Part shown: positions 8,601-16,213 of the stretch, piece by piece
Position numbering within the stretch: the stretch's first letter is position 1
Layout: each line of letters opens with the position of its first letter
NCBI RefSeq assembly: GCF_947494055.1
Contig: NZ_CANLTR010000004.1
Location: forward strand, 124,001-188,000
Direction of reading: 5' to 3'
Source: an uncultured Jannaschia sp.
GTDB taxonomy: Bacteria; Pseudomonadota; Alphaproteobacteria; Rhodobacterales; Rhodobacteraceae
DNA length: 64,000 bases
Made by a program: the position numbers and the translations under genes
Notes under the pieces: model-generated
What the model saw: only the letters and a program-made list of their open reading frames with translations
Databases searched by the model: none
Told to the model about the DNA's origin: nothing

Positions 8601-10616
8601 ATGGCATTTGCAACACTTGAAATGTTTTCTGCGGGCGTAATTGGCTCGCTGTCTCTCGTCGGCGGAACGGCGTTGACCGGCTATGCCACGGTCCCGCTTC
8701 CTGTTGTCGCGCAACCACCGGCAACGGGCGGCGGCGAAACGTCCGGCGGGGGTACACCGACAGGCACGAATGGCAACGTCAGCGCGGATATAACCATCGA
8801 CCGGCAACCGACGAGTTTTGCGCCCGAAACGATCTACTTCAGCGCGGAGAACCTTCAGGGATGGAATACCGGCGCCGGAGGGACAAGCGGCTATGACGCC
8901 CGTTACTTCGACATCGACTATTTCTGGGACTTTGGAGATACCGGCGCGTCCTATAGCTCGCCGCAGAATGTGCTGACGCAGTGGCGCGACGCCAACAAGG
9001 GGTATGGTCCGAAGCCGGTTCACACCTACGAGACACCCGGCACCTATACGCCATCGGTGCTGATCGTTGAGCGATCCTCCGGTAAATACACGACGATCAC
9101 CTTGGACCCAATCACGATTGGAAACGAAGACACGGTATTTTCCGGTGCGGACACGATTTTCGTCTCTTCGTCGCCCAGTCACGGCGATAGGCCCGCCGGG
9201 TCGCAGCACACGTTCGGCATTGGCGCAGCTTTGAATCTTGCGAGGGACCGGTCCGGTAGCTCGAAGAAAGCTCGCATCATGCTGGCCTATAACGAGACGC
9301 ACTCTCTTGGCGGTCATAGTGGCATCAATTACAACCACCAAGAGCAGATTTTCATGTGCTCTTCCCGCAAAGGTCAGCGAGCCGTTCTCCAGCGCGTCGA
9401 TGACGGTACCGGCTACAGAAACTCTTTCACTGTTATTAACGACTACAGGGGCCGTCAATTTATCATGCGCGACCTCGACGCGAGGGGTGGATGGAACTCA
9501 AAGACAGAAACGTGGGAGATTCCCGGGCTTAATTTTTTGGAACTACAGGCAGAAACCTACGCCACGCTCTCCAATGTTAAGATCAGCGGGTTCGAGATGT
9601 GCGTGAAGAACCGGGTTTACAGCGGGAACTCCGCAAAAGACGCAGCTTCACGGTTCACTCTTCATAATTGCTTTTTCACAAATCACGCCAGCTACGGGCT
9701 TTACAACGAATCCGGTTCGAGAATTGGCGTTCTGGGGTGCCGGATCACACAAGACGTAGACGCGCTGTCAGGTGGTAAGGAGACTGTCCCTCACACTCAC
9801 AATAGCGACGGACCTATGCGGTTCCAAATGTTTATCGAGCATTCGGTCTACATCGACGGGTGTGATCTTTTCGTGAGGACCGGATGGTTTACGCAATCTG
9901 GGGCAACTGTTCCTGACGAACAGAACTGCATCCGAATGAATATGGCGCAAAGGGCCAATTCTTCTTATTTCATCTTCAGAACGTCGATGGAAGGCGGGTT
10001 CCAGTCGGCGGTCAACAGCCCGATGAACGGCAATATCGACCCGGTGCTAAGCCCGTACTTAGTTGATATGTGCGTTGTCGTTGGTTCCTATGGAACCCGG
10101 TCCTTCTTCGGCACTTCTTCGTCCGGGTGCACGATCAGAAACTCGCTGCTCATCACTCCGAACATCTCTGGCAATCGAAGGCATCACTTCTCGTCTGTTC
10201 TGGGTACGTCCATCAAATCGGGGAATAACGCCTTGTATGGGGCTCCGGTTCAATTCTACCAGAACACCGTTGTCACTTTGGATGGCGATTACCGAAACAA
10301 GCCGTTCGTCAACGTCGCAGAATCCGGCTTTGGCGATATAGTCGAGCGAGACAACGTAAGGCACGAACCGAACGCCTCGCCCGCTATCACATCGCAGGGT
10401 CCGTTCGTGACGTCTGCGCTGTGGACGCCTCGGCACAAAGGGCCGAAATTGGCGGGACAATCGTTCGACACGTCACTTGCCACACCGACGAACACGGTTG
10501 GCGCGTATATCCCGCAGGGCGGCGCAGGTAATGCTACCAACCCGCCACAGTACGAAGGCGGCACGGCGGTTCGCACCGATCCGACTCCGAAGGGCTGGCG
10601 CAACAACGCGGCCTGA
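8601..10616 (+). CDS. Tail-spike-like protein with PKD domain and beta-helix region
   Basis: 671 residues. A short hydrophobic start and Gly/Thr linker (about 1-60) lead to a PKD-type domain (about 65-170), recognisable from FDIDYFWDFGDTG and HTYETPGTYTPSVLIVE. The remaining 480 residues show the spaced short hydrophobic strands with N/D/G turns of a right-handed parallel beta-helix (e.g. KISGFEMCVKNRVYSGN, ITQDVDALSGG), as in polysaccharide-binding or -degrading spikes. GC drops from about 9.2 kb on. Expected to determine host surface binding; enzymatic activity cannot be asserted. Confidence 0.65.
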   Translation: MAFATLEMFSAGVIGSLSLVGGTALTGYATVPLPVVAQPPATGGGETSGGGTPTGTNGNVSADITIDRQPTSFAPETIYFSAENLQGWNTGAGGTSGYDARYFDIDYFWDFGDTGASYSSPQNVLTQWRDANKGYGPKPVHTYETPGTYTPSVLIVERSSGKYTTITLDPITIGNEDTVFSGADTIFVSSSPSHGDRPAGSQHTFGIGAALNLARDRSGSSKKARIMLAYNETHSLGGHSGINYNHQEQIFMCSSRKGQRAVLQRVDDGTGYRNSFTVINDYRGRQFIMRDLDARGGWNSKTETWEIPGLNFLELQAETYATLSNVKISGFEMCVKNRVYSGNSAKDAASRFTLHNCFFTNHASYGLYNESGSRIGVLGCRITQDVDALSGGKETVPHTHNSDGPMRFQMFIEHSVYIDGCDLFVRTGWFTQSGATVPDEQNCIRMNMAQRANSSYFIFRTSMEGGFQSAVNSPMNGNIDPVLSPYLVDMCVVVGSYGTRSFFGTSSSGCTIRNSLLITPNISGNRRHHFSSVLGTSIKSGNNALYGAPVQFYQNTVVTLDGDYRNKPFVNVAESGFGDIVERDNVRHEPNASPAITSQGPFVTSALWTPRHKGPKLAGQSFDTSLATPTNTVGAYIPQGGAGNATNPPQYEGGTAVRTDPTPKGWRNNAA

Positions 10617-10710
10617 TCCCCCGCCGGGCGCTACGGTGCCCGGCATCCCCCATCACTCGCAAGCGCGACCTCGCCTTCACGGGCGGGGTCATTCCGCATG
10701 GGAGGACGCC

Positions 10711-11289
10711 ATGTCCTATCTACCCGACGACAGGGTGACGACGATCGTCATCCACTACAGCGCGACGGCCATCGACGGGCGGCCGATCACCGCGGCCGAG
10801 ATCGACAAATGGCACCGCCAGCGTGGGTTCGCCGAGATCGGCTACCATTACTTTATCCGGCGCGACGGCATGGCGGAGACGGGCCGCGACCTGTCGCAGC
10901 CTGGCCGCTTCGAGGTCGGCGCCCACGCCAAGGGCAACAACTCTTCGAGCATCGGCATCTGCTACGAAGGCGGTGTCGTCTCGGCCGACGTGAACAAGGG
11001 CTTCGACACCCGGACACCGGCACAGACAGCCGCCATGGTCCGGCTGATCCGCGAGCTGCAGGAACGGTTCGGACCCGTCGCCGTCGTGGGCCATCGGGAC
11101 ATGCCCTACGCCTCGACGCAATGCCCGGGCTTCGACGCCGGCGCTTGGTGGGCGGATGTGAACCGGCCGCCGATCGTCGCGCCGCCAGTGCGGCCCGACG
11201 TCGAGCTACCCCATCCGAAGCCCGGCATCGTCGCTGCGATCCTCGCCGCGCTCGCCGGGGCCTTCGCCATCTTCAAATGGAGCAAGTGA
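10711..11289 (+). CDS. Endolysin: N-acetylmuramoyl-L-alanine amidase with C-terminal membrane anchor
   Basis: 192 residues, Amidase_2 (T7 lysozyme/PGRP) fold. It cleaves the amide bond between N-acetylmuramic acid and L-alanine of peptidoglycan. Visible zinc-site motifs are VIHYSAT near the start, VVGHRDMP around 130, and the Cys of STQCPGFDAGAWW around 142. A proline-rich linker follows, then a hydrophobic segment (GIVAAILAALAGAFAIFKW) at the C-terminus that should tether it to the membrane. The ATG at 10711 has GGAGGA ten bases upstream, so the longer in-frame extension from 10477 is not used. Confidence 0.9.
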   Translation: MSYLPDDRVTTIVIHYSATAIDGRPITAAEIDKWHRQRGFAEIGYHYFIRRDGMAETGRDLSQPGRFEVGAHAKGNNSSSIGICYEGGVVSADVNKGFDTRTPAQTAAMVRLIRELQERFGPVAVVGHRDMPYASTQCPGFDAGAWWADVNRPPIVAPPVRPDVELPHPKPGIVAAILAALAGAFAIFKWSK

Positions 11290-11290
11290 C

Positions 11291-11533
11291 ATGACCAAAG
11301 GACGCAAAGTCCCGCAGCCGACCGCCGCGCCGACGCGCAAGGTCAAATACTTCGCCGGAGTCGGTGGCGCGGTGGCGGTCGCCATGCCGCTGCTCGAGGT
11401 CTTCTGGCCGGGGGCAACTGAGTGCATCGAAGGCGCGCGCGTTGCCGTTCAGCCGCTTATCGCCATCGGCTCGGGCCTCTTCGCCGGCTACATGGTCCGC
11501 GAGCGCGACGATCCGCAAGCGGCAGGCACGTGA
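11291..11533 (+). CDS. Holin-like small membrane protein
   Basis: 80 residues with two hydrophobic segments (YFAGVGGAVAVAMPLLEVF and VAVQPLIAIGSGLFAGYMV), a basic N-terminus (MTKGRKVPQPTAAPTRKVK) and an acidic/charged C-terminus. It lies between the endolysin and the spanin genes, starting one base after the endolysin stop. This fits a holin that permeabilises the inner membrane to release or activate the amidase. No named holin family is recognised, so the call rests on topology and position. Confidence 0.7.
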   Translation: MTKGRKVPQPTAAPTRKVKYFAGVGGAVAVAMPLLEVFWPGATECIEGARVAVQPLIAIGSGLFAGYMVRERDDPQAAGT

Positions 11534-11748
11534 GCGACCTCGCCACGATCCTCGGCGTCGTTGCTGCGATCATCGCTGCCATCGGCGCGGCCTTCTGGGG
11601 CGGCAAGCGATCCGAACGGAAGGCTCACAAGCAACAGGAGAAACAGGACTATGACAACACATTCGACCGCGCGTCGGGGCCTGTCGCTGCTGACAATGGC
11701 AATACTACTGCCGCTCGTGACCGGCTGCTTCGCCGGGGGCAACGGTAG
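11530..11748 (+). CDS. Inner-membrane spanin-like protein (Rz-like)
   Basis: 72 residues from a GTG that overlaps the holin stop (GTGA). One N-terminal transmembrane helix (LATILGVVAAIIAAIGAAFWGG) is followed by a charged, soluble tail (KRSERKAHKQQEKQDYDN...AARDRLLRRGQR), the topology of an i-spanin (N-in, C-out). Its 3' third is overlapped in another frame by a lipoprotein gene, the architecture known from lambda Rz/Rz1. The spanin complex fuses inner and outer membranes in the last step of lysis. Confidence 0.65.
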   Translation: MSDLATILGVVAAIIAAIGAAFWGGKRSERKAHKQQEKQDYDNTFDRASGPVAADNGNTTAARDRLLRRGQR

Positions 11749-11893
11749 CGGCGCCGCACGGGGTCTCTGTGACGGGCTGGAACCCCGCGTCCGCGCCCAT
11801 GCCGTGGCGCTGGCGACCGAAGGGTCAGACGACGTGGTGCTGACCGGCGACGCGCTCATCGAGAGCTTGGATCGGGCGTGCGGGAGGGGATAG
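11651..11893 (+). CDS. Outer-membrane spanin-like lipoprotein (Rz1-like)
   Basis: 80 residues; the start at 11651 lies inside the preceding spanin gene, in a different frame. The signal peptide MTTHSTARRGLSLLTMAILL ends in a lipobox LVTG-C, predicting a lipoprotein with the cysteine at about residue 26. The mature part is short and conserved-looking (LCDGLEPRVRAHAVALATEG ... VVLTGDALIESLDRACG); small lipoproteins with this DGL...H..AL...G...VxxTGxxLI...C pattern are seen in lysis cassettes of Rhodobacterales phages. It stops at 11893, two bases before the next gene. Confidence 0.75.
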   Translation: MTTHSTARRGLSLLTMAILLPLVTGCFAGGNGSGAARGLCDGLEPRVRAHAVALATEGSDDVVLTGDALIESLDRACGRG

Positions 11894-11895
11894 CC

Positions 11896-12633
11896 ATGAC
11901 ACAGATACGGACGGAAGACCTCTTTCGAGAGGGCGTGTCGAAGGGGTTCGTCGGATTCGTTGCCGGATCGGTCATGGCGGTCGCGTCCCTCGGGGGTGCA
12001 GCTGGTGTCTGGTCGTGGAACCGGTGGATCAACGACCAGACCGAAACCCTGATGCAGAAGATCGACGAGCGGATCGACGCGAAGATCCGGGATGCCAACC
12101 GTGAGCTTCGCGACGGCATAGAGGAAGGTCGGGATCGCCTCGAAGGCAAGATCGACCAGATCATTGCCAGCCAGAGCGTCGCGATCGAGCGCATCGACGC
12201 AATCGAGCGGCTGGCACAGCTTCCACGCGAGGTGGCACGACTCCGAGTCCCCGCAAGCGGGCCGCTGACCGATTGCACCGAGCGCGGGACGTGCATCATC
12301 CGGGCAACGATCGAGCGGACAACAGCCGGCGCGAGCTGCAGCGTCATCCCGGGCGAGACGGAGTTCTACTGGCTCGATCCCGAAAGCGGAAACAGGTTCG
12401 CGGCGATCCCGACGAACAAGCGGCCGGCCCGGAATATCGGCGACACCCCTCGTACGTTCGACTGGCAGGTCGAGGTCCCGGACCGGGTCGTTCCGCCAGG
12501 GTTCCTCGATTATTGCCTGGCGCCCGTCTACACGGATTGCCCGGGTCAGATCCCTGGAGCGAAGACGCCATACATGCCGCCGGAACCGATCTGCATCGAG
12601 AACATCCCGATAGGTCAGGCGACACGCCCTTAA
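11896..12633 (+). CDS. Membrane-anchored coiled-coil protein, unknown function
   Basis: 245 residues. One transmembrane helix near the N-terminus (about 16-40, FVGFVAGSVMAVASLGGAAG) is followed by a charged coiled coil (about 45-100, ending near AIERLAQLPREVARLRV). The C-terminal domain has six cysteines (e.g. TDCTERGTCII, YTDCPGQIPG, EPICIENIP), suggesting disulfides and thus a periplasmic location. It is the last gene before the phage late terminator. Possible roles are lysis control or superinfection exclusion; neither can be shown. Confidence 0.6.
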   Translation: MTQIRTEDLFREGVSKGFVGFVAGSVMAVASLGGAAGVWSWNRWINDQTETLMQKIDERIDAKIRDANRELRDGIEEGRDRLEGKIDQIIASQSVAIERIDAIERLAQLPREVARLRVPASGPLTDCTERGTCIIRATIERTTAGASCSVIPGETEFYWLDPESGNRFAAIPTNKRPARNIGDTPRTFDWQVEVPDRVVPPGFLDYCLAPVYTDCPGQIPGAKTPYMPPEPICIENIPIGQATRP

Positions 12634-12655
12634 GGTCCGATTGCCGAGAGTACAT

Positions 12656-12690
12656 AGCCCCCGGCCGCGTGATGCGGCCGGGGGCTTTTT
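12656..12690 (+). terminator. Intrinsic terminator of the phage late operon
   Basis: A perfect 13-bp GC-rich stem (12656-12668 with 12674-12686) closes a 5-base loop (GTGAT) and is followed directly by a T tract with one interruption. It lies 23 bases after the last late-gene stop. Confidence 0.95.
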
Positions 12691-12722
12691 CGTTTCGGCC
12701 GCTCGATTTTGAACGAAGCGTC

Positions 12723-13052
12723 ATGCAGCCGCCTCATGATTGCCAAGTCTCGGCTCCGTTATCCGGGCATCAGGTTGGCATGTTTCGCCTGCTCGATACC
12801 ATGCGCGCCAGACGTGCTGCGATCCGCCGGAAGGCGGCCGAACTCGTCGCTGCGCATGGTCCAAGGGCGCTTCCCGAGGCGAAGCTGCGCGTGATCGATG
12901 CGTGCTTCAGCGGGAACGTCGAGCGGTTTCGCCAGGCAGAGCGCGTGCTCACGAGAGTCAGCCGTCTTGCCGCCCCGGCACCGGCGGCACCGGGTCTGCG
13001 AAGAGCCGTCCGCCCGGGCCCCCGTAGTCCCAGTTGCGATCCGTCCACCTGA
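12723..13052 (+). CDS. Possible small hypothetical protein (weak)
   Basis: 109 residues from the ATG at 12723, or 90 from the ATG at 12780 (MFRLLDTMRARRAAIRRKAA). The N-terminal half is helical and charged (AAELVAAHGPRALPEAKLRVID) and reads like a real small protein. The C-terminal 30 residues are low-complexity Pro/Arg and overlap a more convincing minus-strand gene tail to tail. It may be a truncated or chance frame. Confidence 0.3.
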   Translation: MQPPHDCQVSAPLSGHQVGMFRLLDTMRARRAAIRRKAAELVAAHGPRALPEAKLRVIDACFSGNVERFRQAERVLTRVSRLAAPAPAAPGLRRAVRPGPRSPSCDPST

Positions 13053-13245
13053 CCTGGTGCGCCTTGGCGATGCCGTCATGGCCGTCCGACCAGAGTAGCG
13101 TGCCATACTGGTTCGCCGGGTCGGCGAGGTACTCGCGCAAGCTGTGCGGGTGATCGCCTGGCCTACCGTCCAGGCGCCAGACGGCGAGAGCGTGACCTGC
13201 GACAGGGACACGGGTCAGCAGCTCGGACGGAATGGGACGGGACAT
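12958..13245 (-). CDS. Small hypothetical phage protein
   Basis: 95 residues, starting ATG at 13245. A balanced composition with recognisable secondary-structure breaks (LREYLADPANQYGTLLWSDG, HQVRWTDRNWDYGG) makes this the preferred reading over the opposite strand. It lies beyond the late terminator and points toward it. No family is recognised; the Trp/Asp/Gly-rich end suggests a small globular protein. Confidence 0.5.
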   Translation of the reverse strand: MSRPIPSELLTRVPVAGHALAVWRLDGRPGDHPHSLREYLADPANQYGTLLWSDGHDGIAKAHQVRWTDRNWDYGGPGGRLFADPVPPVPGRQDG

Positions 13246-13407
13246 TCGGACGCCTTAGGCGAGGCCCGCTCGCGACTCAACATTCACTCGCGGTCAAGTC
13301 GCCAGATATGGCGGATAGCAATCACGGGGCGAACCTTGGCAGTTTCGCGTGCGCGAAGATGCTGCTCGATATCGAGGACAGGGCGGCACTACTGAAGGAA
13401 GATTTCG

Positions 13408-13764
13408 ATGCGAGAGATTTATGTTTTCGGTACTGACCGGGCCGGGCGGCATGATGACGGAAGCGCTATCCACGCCGCTGAGGCTTTCGGTGCGCAGCTC
13501 GGTGTCTCGGACGGTGCGACGGGAAACGCTTACGCGATCACCACGCGTGGACCGAACTCCGAGCAGGTCCCGTTTCGCGAGATCGATGCGGCTCTCTGCA
13601 GGCTCCTCGACTACGCCGTGAACATGCCGGACGCGCGATTCCTCCTGGAGCCTGTCGGCACGGGCGTGGCCGGTCACTTGAAGTCTGACGTCTGGGATGT
13701 CCTGAAGCGCGAAGGGCTTCCTAGAAACGTGATGCTTACGTCGACCTGGGTGACGGACTGGTAG
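13408..13764 (+). CDS. A1S_2505-type phage non-structural protein
   Basis: 118 residues with an AAGGAAG ribosome-binding site nine bases before the ATG. The pattern VFGTDRAGRHDDGSAIHAAEAFGAQLGVSDGATGNAYAITT matches the widespread small phage protein family usually called A1S_2505-like, whose hallmark is VFGSNxxGxHGxGAAxxA...G...GxxGxxYAIPT. A conserved second half ends in VGTGVAGHLKSD. Here the usual SN after VFG is TD. Function unknown; the fold resembles macrodomain-like nucleotide-binding proteins, which is inference. Confidence 0.7.
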   Translation: MREIYVFGTDRAGRHDDGSAIHAAEAFGAQLGVSDGATGNAYAITTRGPNSEQVPFREIDAALCRLLDYAVNMPDARFLLEPVGTGVAGHLKSDVWDVLKREGLPRNVMLTSTWVTDW

Positions 13765-13951
13765 GGCGTCATCGAGCTCGACCGCCCTCAACATTCACGG
13801 ATCGTTCACGACTTGTCCGCGCGCACGCCTCAACGGAGGTCGCTGGCGGGACCCATCTTTTCGGCGGCTTGCAAATCCGTGCGCGTAGGGTTCTGACTCA
13901 TCATACCGATCCTTTACAAAGGCGGCTCGAAGAGCCGACGGTGACACTGAA

Positions 13952-14284
13952 ATGACGCTCTCTAACAACGACCTACGATTTCTGAGAAAGCTCGAAGATT
14001 CTGGAGCGGTTGGACCAGCTATTGAGACTATTCCTGGTAATCTTCCAGAAGATCGAGAAGCTTTCGATCGCTTAAAGCCTGCCGGCCTTGTTCGGGGCCA
14101 ACTATTCTATGACTCGATGTGTGCTATTCTTACCGAGGAAGGGCGCCAAGCTGTCCGTGACGCACGACCTATCTCACGAATTAGGAGATGGACTGCCTCA
14201 AAATTAGATCAGTCAGTTACACACCTTCTTACTTTACTCGTCGGTGCTGGAGCAGGGTGGGCTGCCAAAACATTTTTCGGGTGA
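13952..14284 (+). CDS. Small protein with winged-helix-like N-terminus and C-terminal membrane helix
   Basis: 110 residues. The first 80 alternate helices with a short hairpin (NNDLRFLRKLEDSG, AFDRLKPAGLVRGQLFY, AILTEEGRQAVRDA), the layout of a winged-helix domain in which LTEEGRQAV is a common final helix. The last 20 residues form a transmembrane helix (THLLTLLVGAGAGWAAKTFF). Codon use is more A/T-rich than the tail genes. It sits among accessory genes between the late terminator and the tRNA. Unknown function. Confidence 0.6.
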   Translation: MTLSNNDLRFLRKLEDSGAVGPAIETIPGNLPEDREAFDRLKPAGLVRGQLFYDSMCAILTEEGRQAVRDARPISRIRRWTASKLDQSVTHLLTLLVGAGAGWAAKTFFG

Positions 14285-14389
14285 TCCGTCGTTGCAGCGT
14301 TCGCTGGTTCAGCCCACAACGCAACAATGGTCGTTCTCACGTACAGTCCGATTACCGAACTGGACAAGCGAGGACCGATGGTGCTGCAG

Positions 14390-15190
14390 TCATTGGATAA
14401 GACGAGTGCATCGAGCCTCGATCACTTCCGCAAAACGTTTGGCGCGATCCGCGAATTCGCCCAGAAGCGTATCCGCGGCCATATCCCCAACGGGCGCGGA
14501 TACGTCGAAAGCTACCTGAAGGCTGAGCTGGTAGTTGTCGTGCACTTTCGATCGTGGCGAGACCTTACAGAGAAATATCTCGTTCTTCACCATGTTCCAA
14601 GACGGTTCAGGGACGACGACCCACGGATCCAGCGACATGATGCTTGGAGGACGTGCTACGGCGGCATGCGTCAAGACCTTGAGCCCGACAGTATGCTTAT
14701 CATTCGCAAGATGGGCGATCTGGCGAATTGTATCATTACCCCCGGTGTATCCATCACCAGTCGGATATGGCTCTTCCCGCCGTATGATTTCGTGAAATTC
14801 GGCAGGGATGATTTGCCGCTTATTGAGGCGCGCGGCGAGGTCGTTAGGAGTAGTACACCAAGGAAATCTGAGGTCTCCTCTCCTCGGAACTTTATGGATG
14901 GCGGTACACGCCGCGAAAAGGCTCTGGTCGAAGGAATTCCTTATGTTTTGGAGGGCCTCATTGGCCTTCCTTTCCAAAGCTCTAGGCAAGGCATAACAGA
15001 AGCGCAGCTTGTGAATCTGATCGAAGGTCTCCGGCTCCAGATCGATGATTCTCACATAGGGGTAACATGGGTGGAGGACCGGAGGACGGGTTTGCTCTTC
15101 GAAGAACTGTCGAAAGCCGGACTGGAACTCGTCGACTGCTTCCCGTGCCCAGCGGATGCTTTCCTTCGGACGATCGAATGCGCGTAGCAT
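14390..15190 (-). CDS. Conserved hypothetical protein of the prophage end
   Basis: 266 residues, ATG at 15190, running away from the tRNA. The N-terminal pattern (FDRPKESIRWAREAVDEFQS, then PYVRIIDLEPETFDQIHKLRFCYALPRALE) and the middle (ANEALQNIRNSFDQSLFAACTA) match a scattered family of uncharacterised bacterial proteins. Those have a signature around LxxxAxxxLxxLRxxLDxA and an HKLR/HKVR motif. GC is lower than the surroundings. A nearly co-extensive plus-strand frame (14327-15187) has a far less protein-like composition and is rejected. A defence-related moron role is possible but unproven. Confidence 0.7.
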   Translation of the reverse strand: MLRAFDRPKESIRWAREAVDEFQSGFRQFFEEQTRPPVLHPCYPYVRIIDLEPETFDQIHKLRFCYALPRALERKANEALQNIRNSFDQSLFAACTAIHKVPRRGDLRFPWCTTPNDLAARLNKRQIIPAEFHEIIRREEPYPTGDGYTGGNDTIRQIAHLANDKHTVGLKVLTHAAVARPPSIMSLDPWVVVPEPSWNMVKNEIFLCKVSPRSKVHDNYQLSLQVAFDVSAPVGDMAADTLLGEFADRAKRFAEVIEARCTRLIQ

Positions 15191-15355
15191 AATCAGCTCA
15201 TCAGCAGCATGGGCATGCTTGGCATCGGATTAACTGTGCCGATATTGTGCCACAGGACGATGGTCGTTCATGCACCGTTCTGCTTGCAAGCTTCGAACAA
15301 GCTAACTCTACTATCCGTCCGCAATCCCAGATTTATTCATTAAAATAAGGCCTTG

Positions 15356-15445
15356 TGGCGGAGACGAAGGGATTCGAACCCTCGAGACGGTTTCCCGCCT
15401 ACTCCCTTAGCAGGGGAGCGCCTTCGACCACTCGGCCACGTCTCC
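15356..15445 (-). tRNA. tRNA-Ser(GCT)
   Basis: Reads 5' GGAGACG...CGTCTCC on the minus strand, with a perfect 7-bp acceptor stem, a long variable arm typical of class II tRNAs and an encoded CCA (15356-15358). The anticodon GCT lies at 15409-15411. Its 3' end faces the prophage. Confidence 0.96.
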
Positions 15446-15512
15446 GTCGGCGGGTCTAGCAGGCGGTCGCGCGGGGGAACAAGGGCAAAAGCCCCTTCGC
15501 GCGACGATCGCC

Positions 15513-16073
15513 TCAGAGCAGTGTCTTCGGATGCAGGATCACGCGCGAGTCCAGCGGCACCCGGTTGTAGAGCTCGATCATCTGGTCGTTCACCAGGCGG
15601 GCGCAACCGTTGGAGACCGCGGTGCCGATCGTGCTAGGCGCATTGGTGCCGTGGATGCGCAGGAATGTGTCGCCGCGACCCGGCTCGAACAGGTAGAGCG
15701 CGCGGGCGCCGAGCGGGTTGTCGGGGCCGCCGGGCATCCCCTCCTCGAACTGCTTGTAGGAATCGGGATCGCGCTCGATCATCTCGCGGGTCGGCGTCCA
15801 GCTCGGCCATTCCTTCTTGGCGCCGACATAGAACTGTCCGGATTCGTAAAGACCCGGACGACCGATCCCGACCATGTAGCGCATCGCGCGGCCGCCCAGC
15901 ATCGTCCAGTAGAGCATGAACGTGTCGGGCACGACATGCAGTTCGTTCGGGGGAACGTCGTCGCGAATACGCACCTCCACCGGCAGGAAGTCGGGGCGGA
16001 TCGACTGGGCCACGGCCTGGCGACCGAACAGTGCGAGCGCGGCGCTCCCAGCAAGCAGGTGACGTCTTTGCAT
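15513..16073 (-). CDS. L,D-transpeptidase (YkuD/ErfK family), exported
   Basis: 186 residues from the ATG at 16073; an in-frame extension to 16148 is rejected because residue 1 here opens a clean signal peptide (MQRRHLLAGSAALALFGRQAVAQ, twin-Arg-like). The catalytic YkuD motif is intact: IHGTNAPSTIG, then VSNGCARL with the nucleophilic Cys at about residue 160. It would form 3-3 peptidoglycan cross-links or attach proteins to peptidoglycan in the periplasm. It follows tRNA-Ser on the chromosomal side and is read away from ychF. Confidence 0.9.
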   Translation of the reverse strand: MQRRHLLAGSAALALFGRQAVAQSIRPDFLPVEVRIRDDVPPNELHVVPDTFMLYWTMLGGRAMRYMVGIGRPGLYESGQFYVGAKKEWPSWTPTREMIERDPDSYKQFEEGMPGGPDNPLGARALYLFEPGRGDTFLRIHGTNAPSTIGTAVSNGCARLVNDQMIELYNRVPLDSRVILHPKTLL

Positions 16074-16213
16074 GAATGACTCCTTGGCAAACCTCGGCAG
16101 GCCCGTTCCCCTCGGGCCCGCGTCATTGAAAATGGGCATAGATGGCATGTCCTAACAAGGACACAATGGCGTGTTTTCGCCGCTGCGGAACGCCGCGGTC
16201 CCGCCGAGGCGTG

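Larger units (their letters stand above)
1..15355. mobile_element. Right part of a tailed-phage prophage, abutting tRNA-Ser
   Basis: A continuous plus-strand run of tail-tip, fibre/spike and lysis genes (1-12.6 kb) ends at a strong terminator. Small unrelated genes on both strands follow, with lower GC between about 13.9 and 15.3 kb. The run stops where the 3' end of tRNA-Ser(GCT) begins, a common phage attachment site, and typical chromosomal genes start beyond it. The left end, head genes, integrase and repressor lie outside the window. The right boundary at the tRNA is inferred from context; no direct att repeat can be seen because the other end is missing. Confidence 0.8.

Noticed and set aside
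14327-15187. Plus-strand frame of 286 codons opposite the 266-residue minus-strand gene
   Set aside because: Its translation shows no coherent domain pattern, while the minus-strand frame matches a known type of conserved hypothetical protein.
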